DNA from: an uncultured Neomegalonema sp.
GTDB lineage: Bacteria; Pseudomonadota; Alphaproteobacteria; Rhodobacterales; Rhodobacteraceae
NCBI GenBank assembly: GCA_937911325.1
Contig: CALDSD010000067.1
Span: forward strand, 1 to 48,179
Length of the DNA: 48,179 nucleotides
Direction of reading: 5' to 3'
The translations under genes were made by a program, and so were the position numbers. Below, piece after piece: positions 23,790 through 32,203 of this stretch (the stretch's first letter is position 1; the number at the start of each line of letters is the position of its first letter). The notes below the pieces were generated by a model that ran no database searches, was not told the DNA's origin, and was given only the letters and a program-made list of their open reading frames with translations.

Positions 23790-24788
23790 TTAAACAGTCA
23801 GGACGATCTTTCCGATGTGTTCCGAGGCCTCCATCCGCGCATGCGCTTTCGCGGCGTCTTCGAGATCAAAAAGCTGATCCATCACCGGGGCGATCTGTCC
23901 TGCGGCGATTCTTGGCCAGACCTTTTCAAGAAGCTCTTCGGCGACCTGAGCTTTGAATTCAACGGAGCGGGGTCGCAACGTCGAGCCGGTCCAGGTCAGC
24001 CGTTTCATCATGCCGAGCGCAAAGTTCACTTCGACCTTGGGCCCTTTGAGGAAGGCTATGTTTGAAATGCGCCCGTCTTCCGCCGCGACCTTGAAGTTCT
24101 TCGGCAGGTAGTCGCCCCCGATCATATCAAGGATGACGTCGATCCCTTTTCCGCCTGTCATCTCTTTACAGACGTCAACGAAGTCTTCGTCGCGGTAGTT
24201 GATGGCCCGCTCGGCCCCCAGATCCTCGCAAGCTTTACATTTCTCAGCCGAGCCTGCGGTGGCGAACACCCGCGAGCCGAACGCCTTGGCCAGCTGGATC
24301 GCGGTTGTGCCGATCCCGCTCGAGCCGCCGTGAACAAGAAGGCTTTCGCCCGGCTGCAGCGCCGCGCGTTGAAACACGTTGACCCAAACGGTGAAGAAGG
24401 TTTCAGGCAACGCCGCCGCCTGATGGTAACCGAGCTCTCCCGGGATTGGCAGGGCGTGGTCTGCGTGAGTGACGCAGTATTCGGCGTAGCCGCCGCCGGG
24501 CGTCAGCGCGCAAACCGCGTCGCCGACCGACCAGCTCGAGACGTTCTCGCCGACCATGACGACGTCGCCCGCCACTTCGAGCCCAGGCAGGTCCGAGGCG
24601 TCCTTAGGGGGCGGATACGCACCGGCCCGCTGCAGCGCATCCGGGCGGTTCACACCAGCCGCGCGAACCTTGATCAGGATCTCGTCGGGCCCTGGGAACG
24701 GCGTCGCCCGCGTCGCCAGTTTCAGCACCTCAGGGCCGCCTGGCTCGGTGATCTCCATACAGCGCATGAGCTGTGCGACGTCGGACAT
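23790..24788 (-). CDS. NAD(P)H quinone oxidoreductase, PIG3/QOR-type zinc-free MDR protein
   Basis: A 332-residue medium-chain reductase. It has the GroES-like N-terminal half (EILIKVRAAGVNRPDALQRA, YPPPKDASDLPGLEVAGDVV) and a Rossmann half with LLVHGGSSGIGTTAIQLAKA and AGSAEKCKACEDLGAERAIN. No structural or catalytic zinc ligands are visible, as expected for quinone reductases of the crystallin-zeta/PIG3 type. It would reduce quinones or enones with NADPH in the cytoplasm. AGGAG sits 6 nt before ATG 24788. The EamA transporter gene lies 86 bp upstream on the same strand, so both may be in one transcript with the ureohydrolase gene. Confidence 0.93.
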   Translation of the reverse strand: MSDVAQLMRCMEITEPGGPEVLKLATRATPFPGPDEILIKVRAAGVNRPDALQRAGAYPPPKDASDLPGLEVAGDVVMVGENVSSWSVGDAVCALTPGGGYAEYCVTHADHALPIPGELGYHQAAALPETFFTVWVNVFQRAALQPGESLLVHGGSSGIGTTAIQLAKAFGSRVFATAGSAEKCKACEDLGAERAINYRDEDFVDVCKEMTGGKGIDVILDMIGGDYLPKNFKVAAEDGRISNIAFLKGPKVEVNFALGMMKRLTWTGSTLRPRSVEFKAQVAEELLEKVWPRIAAGQIAPVMDQLFDLEDAAKAHARMEASEHIGKIVLTV

Positions 24789-24874
24789 TCTGGGCTCCTA
24801 GAGATGCAGAGTTTGGATCGGCGCGAGCATAGAGCGCTGACTTTGCTGCGCAAGACGGCTGCTGAACCAAGCGC

Positions 24875-25789
24875 CTAACCCGGAGCGATCGGCGCCCGCT
24901 TCGGGTGCGAAACCACCCGTCTGCGGGCCATCCGAGCCTCGCGGTGGGTGATATAGGCGGTGGCGGCGAAGATCACGACGCCGCCAACGAGCGTCCAGAC
25001 GGTCGGCGTCTCTGCGAAAATCAGATAGCCAAACAAGGCGGTCAGCGGCAGCTTGGCGAACTCGAGTGGTTGCAGCTGAGTGACCTCTGCAATGGCGATC
25101 GCATGGGTCCAGGCAAGGTGAGCGAGCGTCCCTGCCGTAGCCAGACAGATCAGCCAGAACAGGGTGAGCAGGGACGGCCAGTCCCATACAAACAGGGCGG
25201 CGATCAGCGCGACGGGCGTTTGCAACAGCACCATGTAGAGAGCGATGGTGTCTGGCGCCTCCGTCGTCGTCAGAAACTTGATGACCATGATCGATGCGGC
25301 GATGAAAAACGCGCCGCCGATCGTGAGCCAGGCCCCGGCGGAGAACGCCTCGGCGCCCGGACGCAGAACGATCAGTACGCCCAGGAAGCCGACGATCAAC
25401 GCCGCAGTGCGGTGGAAACGAATGCGTTCGCCCAGCACCAGCACGGCCCCCATTGTCGCAAACAAAGGCGCGGTGAAGTTGAGCGCCGTCGCTTCGGCCA
25501 GCGGGATCAGCGTCAAGCCCCAGAACCCGGCTGTCATGGCCAGCGTGCCGAAGACCGCTCGCAACAGGTAAAGCGGCAAGCGCCTGGTGTGCAGCACGCT
25601 CAGTCCCCGACGCCAGATCATCGGCGTAAACAAGAGCAGACCGAAGAAGGTGCGGAAGAACACGATCACCAGCGGGTGCAACTCTTCGCTCGACAGCCGG
25701 ATCGTCACGCCCATGGTCGCAAACAGCCCCATGGCCGCCAGCGTCAAGAGCGTCGCCCGAACAGGCGCGGAGAGCGTCGAAAACGGCAT
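24875..25789 (-). CDS. EamA/DMT-superfamily transporter
   Basis: A 304-residue integral membrane protein with ten hydrophobic segments in two EamA repeats. Family marks are MGLFATMGVTIRLSSEELHP with VIVFFRTFFGLLLF in the first repeat and TLAHLAWTHAIAIAEVTQLQ with FAKLPLTALFGYLIFAETPT in the second. DMT carriers of this kind export amino acids or other metabolites, or import nucleosides or S-adenosylmethionine; the substrate is unknown. It starts 16 bp after the ureohydrolase stop, so the two are probably cotranscribed, which would fit a guanidino- or amino-compound substrate. That link is an inference. Confidence 0.92.
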   Translation of the reverse strand: MPFSTLSAPVRATLLTLAAMGLFATMGVTIRLSSEELHPLVIVFFRTFFGLLLFTPMIWRRGLSVLHTRRLPLYLLRAVFGTLAMTAGFWGLTLIPLAEATALNFTAPLFATMGAVLVLGERIRFHRTAALIVGFLGVLIVLRPGAEAFSAGAWLTIGGAFFIAASIMVIKFLTTTEAPDTIALYMVLLQTPVALIAALFVWDWPSLLTLFWLICLATAGTLAHLAWTHAIAIAEVTQLQPLEFAKLPLTALFGYLIFAETPTVWTLVGGVVIFAATAYITHREARMARRRVVSHPKRAPIAPG

Positions 25790-25805
25790 ATGCCCAAATG
25801 CTTAT

Positions 25806-26786
25806 CTAGTCGGCGTCTCGCCGCCGAGCGACCGCATCGGCGAGCGCGCAGAGCAGCTCGAACATCAGGCTCGCGCCGAGCCACGCGGTCGTGCCCGCGG
25901 GATCAAAGGGCGGAGAGACCTCGACCAGATCGGCGCCGACAAGGTTCAAACCGTAAAGATGGCGGCAGACCTGCTGCGCTTGAAAGCTGTTTGGTCCGCC
26001 GATCTCAGGCGTGCCCGTGCCAGGCGCAAAAGCCGGATCAACAAAGTCGATGTCGTAAGAGACATAGGTTGGATGATCGCCGACGATCGCCCGCGCTTCC
26101 GCCATCACGTCATCGACGCCGCGCTCGAAGAACTCTTCGATCTTGATCATGCGCACGCCGACCGACTCGCCGAAGGCCATGTCTTCGCCGTCGTATTGCG
26201 TGCCGCGCAAACCAATTTGCACGACCTTTGACGGCTCCAACACACCTTCTTCGATTGCGCGCCGGAACGGCGTGCCGTGGGTGTACCGAAAGCCGCCGAA
26301 GTAGCTGTCGTACAGGTCTGTGTGCGAGTCGAAATGGATCATCGCCAGCGGCTGATCCTTACCGAGCGCGCGCAGGATCGGCAGCGAGACCAAGTGATCG
26401 CCGCCCGCTGTCATCGGCGCGACCCCCGCGGCTGCGACCTGCTCGTAGAACGCGACCATCCGCGTGAGACTGTCTTGAACATCGGCCGGGTTTGGCGCGA
26501 CGTCGCCGAGGTCCGCGCAGTTCGTTTTCGCGTAAGGGTTTACCCCTGTCACCGGGTGCAGCGTCCGGATCATGGTTGAGAGATCCCGCAGCTGGCGGGG
26601 GCCATGTCGCGGTCCTGGCCGGTTGGTCGTGCCGCCATCCCAGGGCGCTCCGATCAAGCCGATCTCGACATCCGCGAAGTCAGGATGGTCGAAGGGCACA
26701 TGCGGTAAGCGCATGAATGTCGGCACGCCTGCGAAACGCGGCAGGTCAAAACCCGATACGGGATGAAAACGGGGATCGACGGACAT
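25806..26786 (-). CDS. Ureohydrolase (agmatinase/guanidinobutyrase-like)
   Basis: A 326-residue arginase-superfamily enzyme that should cleave a guanidino compound to urea and an amine with a two-manganese centre. Metal ligands are visible in MTAGGDHLVSLP, MIHFDSHTDLYDS (D-x-H-x-D) and YVSYDIDFVDPAFAPGTGTP (D-x-D). The N-terminal GLIGAPWDGGTTNRPGPRHG is usual for agmatinases and guanidinopropionases or guanidinobutyrases; substrate choice cannot be set by motif. ATG 26786 has CGGAG 6 nt upstream. It heads a minus-strand run with the EamA transporter (16-bp gap) and the quinone reductase, and diverges from the alpha/beta hydrolase. Confidence 0.94.
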   Translation of the reverse strand: MSVDPRFHPVSGFDLPRFAGVPTFMRLPHVPFDHPDFADVEIGLIGAPWDGGTTNRPGPRHGPRQLRDLSTMIRTLHPVTGVNPYAKTNCADLGDVAPNPADVQDSLTRMVAFYEQVAAAGVAPMTAGGDHLVSLPILRALGKDQPLAMIHFDSHTDLYDSYFGGFRYTHGTPFRRAIEEGVLEPSKVVQIGLRGTQYDGEDMAFGESVGVRMIKIEEFFERGVDDVMAEARAIVGDHPTYVSYDIDFVDPAFAPGTGTPEIGGPNSFQAQQVCRHLYGLNLVGADLVEVSPPFDPAGTTAWLGASLMFELLCALADAVARRRDAD

Positions 26787-26936
26787 GGATTGCTCCGGTC
26801 GGTAGGACCTGCAGACTGTGCAGCACGGCTGAGCTCAGGACAATGGCGAGCATAGTTCTTCGACGCATGACGAACCGCCTTGGTTTTGGCTCAGGCCTTT
26901 TGTTTGTATATCGGGACGTCTTGAAGGGAGTCGCGC

Positions 26937-27692
26937 ATGCGCAGATGGATCAAGTCTTTGAGTCTCGTAATGGTTGCGCTCGTCGCGCACTCAAACGCAG
27001 ACGCGCGTGAAACCGTCGAGTTGCACGCAAAGGATGGGCTCCTCGTCACGGCGGACGTTTACGAGGCTGAGGGACAACCCGATGCGCCTTGGATCGTGCT
27101 GGCGCATCAGGCCAGCGCCAGCCGGGGCGAGTATCGCGACATCGCGCCAAAACTGAACTCGTTGGGTTATAACGCGATCGCAATCGATCAACGCTCCGGC
27201 AAGAGCTTCGCCGGGGTTTTCAACGATACCGCGGCGCGAGCCAAGGAAGCCGGCAAATCGGTCGACTTTGTCGATGCGATCCCGGACATCGCCGCAGGCG
27301 TCGATTACGTGAAGTCGAAAGGCGCCAAGAAAGTCATTCTGTGGGGTTCGTCCTACTCCGCGGCTCTCGTTTTGCTGATCGCAGGCGGCACGCCAGACTT
27401 GGTCGACGCCGTCGTCGCCATGTCGCCTGGCGAGTACATCAAAGGCAAATCCGTCGCCGAGGCTGCGAAGTCGATCAAAGCGCCGGTTCTATTGGTGTCG
27501 CCGCCCGAAGAGGCTGCGCAGCGAAAGCCGATCCTCGCTGCGGTTCCGCATGACGAGAAAACAGGCTTCAGTCCGAGCAACGGCGGTCTGCACGGATCGT
27601 CTGCATTGATCGAAGGGTTTTCGCCAAATCCACAACCACACTGGGATGTGGTGATCGCCTTTCTTCGCAGATATGCGCCTCCCGGCGCCTAG
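26937..27692 (+). CDS. Exported alpha/beta hydrolase, dienelactone-hydrolase-like
   Basis: A 251-residue protein with a signal peptide (KSLSLVMVALVAHSNADA) and an alpha/beta-hydrolase fold. The nucleophile elbow is VILWGSSYSAALVL (G-x-S-x-S in place of G-x-S-x-G), preceded by WIVLAHQASASRGEYRD, the oxyanion region, and followed near the C-terminus by NGGLHGSSALIEGF with the likely catalytic His. It would be a periplasmic esterase or hydrolase; the substrate is unknown. ATG 26937 has AAGGGAG 6-8 nt upstream. A hairpin at 27744-27762 follows the stop and may end its transcript. Confidence 0.88.
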   Translation: MRRWIKSLSLVMVALVAHSNADARETVELHAKDGLLVTADVYEAEGQPDAPWIVLAHQASASRGEYRDIAPKLNSLGYNAIAIDQRSGKSFAGVFNDTAARAKEAGKSVDFVDAIPDIAAGVDYVKSKGAKKVILWGSSYSAALVLLIAGGTPDLVDAVVAMSPGEYIKGKSVAEAAKSIKAPVLLVSPPEEAAQRKPILAAVPHDEKTGFSPSNGGLHGSSALIEGFSPNPQPHWDVVIAFLRRYAPPGA

Positions 27693-27743
27693 CTGACTTG
27701 AGCGCCACACGGGCTTGGGCGGTGGATTTGCGCTGCCTCAAGG

Positions 27744-27762
27744 CCTGCCGCCTCCCGGCAGG
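27744..27762 (+). terminator. Hairpin after the alpha/beta hydrolase gene
   Basis: CCTGCCG (27744-27750), a 5-nt loop and CGGCAGG (27756-27762) form a perfect stem 52 bp beyond the stop and 40 bp before the stress-protein start. Only TTAGATCTT follows, not a real T-run, so termination is uncertain; it could also sit in the leader of the next gene. Confidence 0.35.
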
Positions 27763-27801
27763 TTAGATCTTCGACAGTTTCAAAACATGTCGGAGTCTCC
27801 A

Positions 27802-28206
27802 ATGTTCAAGAACATCCTCATTCCGATTGAACCGAAGCATTTCGCAGAGTCGGAGAAGGCGATGAAGGTGGCGGGCGATCTCGCCAAGCACTACGGCGGG
27901 GCGATCACCTTGATGACCCTGACGCCCTTTATCCGGACGATCACGCGTCAGGTCCCGCAAGACGCTGTGATCGCGGACTTCAAAGCGTTCGTTGAGAAAC
28001 AGAGCCATGCGCTGGGGCTCGACCTCAAAGCCGCGTTTCGCGTTGGCGACTCGGTGTCCGAGGGGATCGTTGAAACCGCGGAGGAGACCAGGGCCGACCT
28101 GATTGTGATGTCGTCGCATGACCCGGTTCTGAGCGACTATCTGTTTGGCTCGAACGCATCCTCCGTCGTGCTGCACACGGAAGCGTCGGTGCTTGTGGTG
28201 CGGTAG
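27802..28206 (+). CDS. Universal stress protein (UspA family)
   Basis: A 134-residue single-domain Usp protein. It starts MFKNILIPIEPKHFAESEKA, contains MKVAGDLAKHYGGAITLMTL, and ends with ADLIVMSSHDPVLSDYLFGS then VVLHTEASVLVVR. The ATP-binding G-2x-G-9x-G(S/T) is altered to SSHDPVLSDYLFGSNASS, so nucleotide binding is uncertain and it may belong to the non-ATP UspA group. I start at ATG 27802, the usual family start, with GGAG 6 nt upstream; ATG 27787 is an alternative. Usp proteins help cells survive growth arrest and stress; the exact role is not known. Confidence 0.92.
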   Translation: MFKNILIPIEPKHFAESEKAMKVAGDLAKHYGGAITLMTLTPFIRTITRQVPQDAVIADFKAFVEKQSHALGLDLKAAFRVGDSVSEGIVETAEETRADLIVMSSHDPVLSDYLFGSNASSVVLHTEASVLVVR

Positions 28207-28327
28207 GCGGGCGCGCTCGGTAACGGCCGTTCACGCGACCGCGCGCGATCGTCAATTCGGAAAGTGATCCATCTCGGCTAGGCTTCCGTCATTCCCGCAA
28301 GCAAAGACAGACGGGTCTGGAGACGAC

Positions 28328-28417
28328 ATGTCCGCGATGATGAAAGAGTTGGTGTTTTATCTGGGTATCATGATGATCATGGGCGCAGGTCTCGCCGCAC
28401 GAGTGGTGATGGCGTAA
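28328..28417 (+). CDS. 29-residue single-pass membrane peptide
   Basis: The frame encodes a 29-residue peptide beginning MSAMMKELVFYLG and continuing with a hydrophobic, Met-rich helix (IMMIMGAGLAARVVMA), ending TAA. A GGAG lies 5 nt before ATG 28328. One membrane segment takes up most of the length, as in small membrane-protein subunits or regulators. It is downstream of the universal stress gene (121 bp) and convergent with rlmN, 44 bp away. Too short for usual gene callers; the start signal and clean transmembrane pattern are the support. Function unknown. Confidence 0.55.
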   Translation: MSAMMKELVFYLGIMMIMGAGLAARVVMA

Positions 28418-28461
28418 GCGGGCAAAGCCGGCTGAAGCCCCCTTGAGATCAGCGCGCCTGC

Positions 28462-29655
28462 CTAAAGCGATGCGCCGGTCTCAGCCATGATCTCGGCCTT
28501 GGTCTTCCGAGCGCGTTCGGTGGCGCTTTTGAGTTGGCCGCAGGCTGCTAGAATGTCGCGTCCGCGCGGCGTGCGGACAGGGCTGGCGTATCCGGCTCGG
28601 TTTACGATCTCCGCAAACGCTTCGATCCGGTCCCAGTCCGAGCACTCATAAGGCGCGCCCGGCCACGGGTTGAACGGGATCAGATTGATCTTCGCCGGGA
28701 TGCCCCGGATCAACTGCACGAGGCGGCGCGCGTCTTCGTCGGAATCGTTCACGTCCTTCAGCATCACGTATTCAAACGTGATCCGTTCGGCGTTCGACAG
28801 CCGGGGGTAGTCGCGACACGCCTGGATCAGCGCCGCGAGGTTCCATTTTCGGTTGATTGGCACCAGAACGTCGCGCAGCTCGTCGGTGCAGGCGTGCAGC
28901 GAAATCGCAAGCAAACAGCCAATCTCCTCGCCGGCTTTCGCGATCGACGGGACAACGCCAGAGGTGGAGAGGGTGATCCGACGTCGCGACAGCGAGATGC
29001 CGTCGCCATCCATCACGATCCGCATCGCGTCGCGAACGCCGTCGAAATTGTAGAGCGGCTCGCCCATGCCCATCAGCACGACATTCGACAGCAGACGTTT
29101 GCCGTGTTCATGAACGTCCTGTGGACGCTCGCTAGGCTTTGGCCATTCGCCAAGGTCGTCCCGCGCGACCATCACCTGACCGACGATTTCCGCCGCCGTG
29201 AGGTTCCGCACGAGCTTCTGGGTGCCCGTATGGCAAAACGGGCAGGTCAGCGTGCAACCGACCTGCGAAGAAATGCACAGCGTCCCTCGATCCTCTTCCG
29301 GGATGTAGACGGCCTCGACTTCGTGTCCGCCGGAAATGCGCAACAGATATTTCCGTGTGCCATCGGCGGAGACCTGTCGAGTGACCACTTCTGGTCGACG
29401 AATCTCAAACCGCTCGCGCAAGGCGGCGCGAAACGGCTTTCCGAGATTGGTCATCTCGTCGAAATCGGAGATCCCGCGCGCGTAGATCCACTGCCAAAGC
29501 TGTGCGGCGCGCATCTTCGCCTGCTTTTCCGTAGCGCCGGCCTCGATCATCGCCTCCGTGAGCCGCTCTCTCGACATGCCGACAAGGTTCGGCCTGCCTG
29601 GCGCGTCATTGCGCGGCACGTGGAGGACTTCGGGCGTGATGGCGGCGTTGGTCAT
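28462..29655 (-). CDS. rlmN: 23S rRNA (adenine-C2)-methyltransferase / tRNA m2A37 methyltransferase
   Basis: A 397-residue radical-SAM enzyme that makes 2-methyladenosine at A2503 of 23S rRNA and A37 of some tRNAs. The cluster motif is [20 protein letters not shown] (C-x3-C-x2-C). Other marks are [56 protein letters not shown] and, near the end, ILAACGQL, whose Cys completes the methyl transfer together with the one in the TPRGRDI region. The family start is variable; I use ATG 29655, with GGA 7 nt upstream, while ATG 29685 (AAGGA 11 nt upstream) is possible. It lies 80 bp after the IalB-like gene on the same strand. Confidence 0.95.
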   Translation of the reverse strand: MTNAAITPEVLHVPRNDAPGRPNLVGMSRERLTEAMIEAGATEKQAKMRAAQLWQWIYARGISDFDEMTNLGKPFRAALRERFEIRRPEVVTRQVSADGTRKYLLRISGGHEVEAVYIPEEDRGTLCISSQVGCTLTCPFCHTGTQKLVRNLTAAEIVGQVMVARDDLGEWPKPSERPQDVHEHGKRLLSNVVLMGMGEPLYNFDGVRDAMRIVMDGDGISLSRRRITLSTSGVVPSIAKAGEEIGCLLAISLHACTDELRDVLVPINRKWNLAALIQACRDYPRLSNAERITFEYVMLKDVNDSDEDARRLVQLIRGIPAKINLIPFNPWPGAPYECSDWDRIEAFAEIVNRAGYASPVRTPRGRDILAACGQLKSATERARKTKAEIMAETGASL

Positions 29656-29735
29656 CTGGATGTCCGCGCAAACTCTCAAATACAAAGCGACGTCCTTAAG
29701 TTAGGACGCCGCCGTCTGTCTGCGATAGGGCGACC

Positions 29736-30257
29736 TCATTTGCAGAGGTCGTCGACCTTTTTCAAAGAGGCCGTGAAGCCAAGAAGCGAGAAAGTGTCGG
29801 TGGTCGTCGTGCCGCGGCCCGAGACGGCGATCACAGTCGCTTTCGAGCCGGCGCGCATTGCGGCGACCGCCTTGCTGTCGTCTTCGGGCGTCTCGAGCCA
29901 GGCTTCCTCTCCGTCGGAGATCATCGTGAACCGTTGATTCCCGATTTCAAGCCGCGGCGGCTTCTGTGGATCGGTCGGATAGCCGAGCTTCACGCTAATT
30001 TCATATCGGACGTCCTGTTCCGGATATGTGCTCACGAAGATGAACACGTCGCCGCGGCGGATGCCTTCGCGATTGGCCTCCGACTCAGACGGAACAGTGG
30101 CCGCGTAGCAGACTTTCGCGGGTGGCGAGTCGTCTGCGAACACACTCCAATCCTTGAAGGTTTCGACCGCCGTCGGTCGTTGTTGCGCCTCCGCCGCGAC
30201 GAATGGCGTCGATAGCATCGTCGCGACAAGGGCGATCCGAACGATGAGTTGGCTCAC
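29736..30257 (-). CDS. Invasion-associated locus B (IalB) family protein
   Basis: A 173-residue exported protein. A signal peptide (IVRIALVATMLSTPFVAAEA) is followed by the IalB core: TFKDWSVFADDSPPAKVCYA, FIFVSTYPEQDVRYEISVKL, then GSKATVIAVSGRGTTTTDTF and LLGFTASLKKVDDLCK. Two cysteines (VCYA and DLCK) probably form a disulfide. IalB of Bartonella aids erythrocyte invasion, but homologues are widespread in free-living alphaproteobacteria, where the role is unknown. ATG 30257 has AGGAG 9 nt upstream. It diverges from the broken sigma-factor gene. Confidence 0.9.
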   Translation of the reverse strand: MSQLIVRIALVATMLSTPFVAAEAQQRPTAVETFKDWSVFADDSPPAKVCYAATVPSESEANREGIRRGDVFIFVSTYPEQDVRYEISVKLGYPTDPQKPPRLEIGNQRFTMISDGEEAWLETPEDDSKAVAAMRAGSKATVIAVSGRGTTTTDTFSLLGFTASLKKVDDLCK

Positions 30258-30424
30258 GTTGAAGCTCTCCTATCTCTAAGAAAGATCCTGACAAGTTGGT
30301 TTCCAATGTGCGGCTAAACAAAGGAACGATTTGCGATCGTTTCGGATTCGTTGATAATCAGACCTTGGAAGTAGCCGCACGCCTCGCGGTTCTCGGTCGA
30401 GACGAATAGCACTCTGGTCGCGAT

Positions 30425-31045
30425 TTGAAAGCTTTGTCTGGAGATCCCTCAAACGGCGGCGCTGTGAGACCGTCCGCTACAGACTCCTCCGACGAGGAGC
30501 TGATCGTCCGGGTTGCGCGCAGCCAGGACAAAGCCGCCTTCGCCGTGCTGTTCTCTCGCTGGAGCCTGAAGGTGAAAGCTTTCATGATCCGGTCCGGCGC
30601 GCCGCCCGACGCCGCGGAAGAGGCCGCGCAGGAGACCTTCGTCGCCTTGTGGCGCAGAGCCGAGACGTTTGACCCGGACCGCGCCTCGGCTGCGGCATGG
30701 CTTTTCGCGATCGCACGGAACAAACGGGTCGATCTCCTTCGGCGCGGCGCTCGCCCCGAGCCGGATCCTGAAGATCCGACGTTTCTGCCGGCCCCTCCTC
30801 TTCCAGCGGATCATCAGCTTGCGGCGCAGAATCGCGACGTAGCTGTTCGGAACGCTTTGAAATCGCTGACGGAAGACCAGCGCGAGGTCGTCGTGCTGTC
30901 GTTCTAAGAGGACTGAGCGCACTCTGAAAATTCCGAGCGGCTCGGCATCCCACTGGGAACCGTAAAATCCCGCTTGCGTTTGGCGTTTGGGAAGCTGCGC
31001 AGCGAGTTGGGCGTCGAGTTCCAGGAAGAGCTGAGTGGAAGCTAA
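30425..31045 (+). pseudogene. ECF-type sigma-70 factor broken by two in-frame stops
   Basis: Residues 1-160 read as region 2 of an extracytoplasmic-function sigma factor: DEELIVRVARSQDKAAFAVL, AAEEAAQETFVALWRRAETF, AAWLFAIARNKRVDLLRRGA, then the start of region 4 SLTEDQREVVVLSF. There a TAA (30905-30907) and, two codons on, a TGA (30914-30916) interrupt it. The same frame then continues with HSENSERLGIPLGTVKSRLR and LAFGKLRSELGVEFQEELSG to a TAA at 31043-31045, which is exactly the missing region 4 helix-turn-helix. The usual Tyr-Glu-Gly-Leu between the halves is lost and Ile of SEI is Asn. The 5' start (TTG 30425) has no clear ribosome-binding site. Decay of a once-functional sigma gene is the simplest reading; sequencing error would need two independent changes. 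Confidence 0.8.
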
Positions 31046-31055
31046 CGGACCAGAC

Positions 31056-32084
31056 ATGGCCCGAACATCACCCAATCCGGTGCTTGTGGAGGCTTGGCGC
31101 GGGCCACTTCTTGAGAACGTCCATCGCGGGTCTGTCGCAATCGTCGCCTCGGACGGCGCCCTGATCGAGGGATGGGGCGACGTCGATCGCCTGATCTTGC
31201 CTCGCTCATCCTACAAGATCCTGCAGGCGTTACCCCTTGTTGAAAGCGGCGCAGCCGATGCGTTTTCTCTGGGAGCCAAGGAGCTGGCGCTCGCATGCGC
31301 GTCACATAGCGGCGCGCCGATCCATACCGAACCTGTGGCGGGCCTCTTGAAGCGTCTCGACCTGGGAGAAGCCGACCTTCTGTGCGGGCGGCAAACGCCT
31401 CAAGACAAGACCGCTCGGACCGCGTTGTTCTCCTCTGGGGGGAAGCCGAACCAGCTGCACAACAACTGTTCTGGAAAACACGCGGGATTTCTGACGCTTA
31501 GTCGGCATTTGGGCGCGTCTTCGAGATCCTATGTCGATGTGGATCACCCAGTTCAGATTGCTGCATGCGATGCGATTTCCGAAGTGGCGCAATATGACGC
31601 GCGCACGGCGGTTGGATTGGACGGATGCTCCGCCCCGAACTTTGCGATCCCCCTGAGAGCGCTGGCGACAGCGATGGCGCGACTCGCAACGCCCGCGACG
31701 CTGAAAGGAGCGCGCCGTGCGGCCGTCGAAAGACTGCGTGAAGCGATGGTTCGTCACCCCGATCTGGTGGCGGGAGAAGGACGCGCCTGCACGGACTTCA
31801 TGCGCGCGGCGGCTGATGCGGCGGGACATCGCGAGACGGTGGCCAAAACAGGCGCGGACGGCGTCTTCACGGCTATCCTTCCGGCGCGGGGCTTGGGCGT
31901 CGCATTGAAGATCGACGACGGATCGACGGCTGCGGCTGAAGCCGTCATGGCGGGCGTCCTTACCCGGCTCGGCGTCGTGTCGCCCACGGATGTCCGGATC
32001 TCTTCGCGCGTTAGCGCGCCAATTCGGAATCGCGTAAATGCAGAAGTGGGGCGGCTACAACTTGCGGATTTGGGCGCGATTTAG
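31056..32084 (+). CDS. L-asparaginase, Rhizobium etli AnsA type (asparaginase_II family)
   Basis: A 342-residue enzyme of the family typified by R. etli thermolabile asparaginase (PF06089), unrelated in sequence to the E. coli enzymes. Key motifs are LPRSSYKILQALPLVESG with the Ser-x-x-Lys pair, LHNNCSGKHAGFL with the metal-binding Cys and second Lys, and TAVGLDGCSAPNFAIPL with the second Cys. It hydrolyses asparagine to aspartate and ammonia. ATG 31056 follows the sigma pseudogene by 10 bp; GTG 31035 has a better AGGA 8 nt upstream but lies inside the sigma frame, so the start is open. Its downstream neighbour is the cpa cluster, 119 bp away, with no functional link seen. Confidence 0.92.
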   Translation: MARTSPNPVLVEAWRGPLLENVHRGSVAIVASDGALIEGWGDVDRLILPRSSYKILQALPLVESGAADAFSLGAKELALACASHSGAPIHTEPVAGLLKRLDLGEADLLCGRQTPQDKTARTALFSSGGKPNQLHNNCSGKHAGFLTLSRHLGASSRSYVDVDHPVQIAACDAISEVAQYDARTAVGLDGCSAPNFAIPLRALATAMARLATPATLKGARRAAVERLREAMVRHPDLVAGEGRACTDFMRAAADAAGHRETVAKTGADGVFTAILPARGLGVALKIDDGSTAAAEAVMAGVLTRLGVVSPTDVRISSRVSAPIRNRVNAEVGRLQLADLGAI

Positions 32085-32203
32085 GCCGTAAACCGCATTA
32101 AATGCGAATCCGAACGACTTCTGTCACAGATGACAACGAAAAATAAACCATCGGGCCAATAGTTTCGAACCTGACCGCTTAATCACCTCAGGGAGAGACC
32201 ACG
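32085..32203 (+). promoter_or_regulatory. Probable promoter/leader of the cpa-tad pilus cluster
   Basis: The 119 bp before cpaB contain the 13-nt dyad CGCATT-A-AATGCG (32094-32106) and the ribosome-binding site GGGAG (32190-32194 area). No CtrA-type TTAA-N7-TTAA site was seen, although pilus genes are CtrA targets in Caulobacter. The dyad may be an operator. Confidence 0.4.

Noticed and set aside
30326-30358. EcfG-type stress promoter (GGAAC with a CGTT box) near the IalB and sigma genes
   Set aside because: GGAAC is followed by CGTT at 10 or 21 nt, not the 16-18 nt expected.
32085-32203. CtrA binding site upstream of the cpa cluster
   Set aside because: TTAA occurs but not the TTAA-N7-TTAA arrangement.
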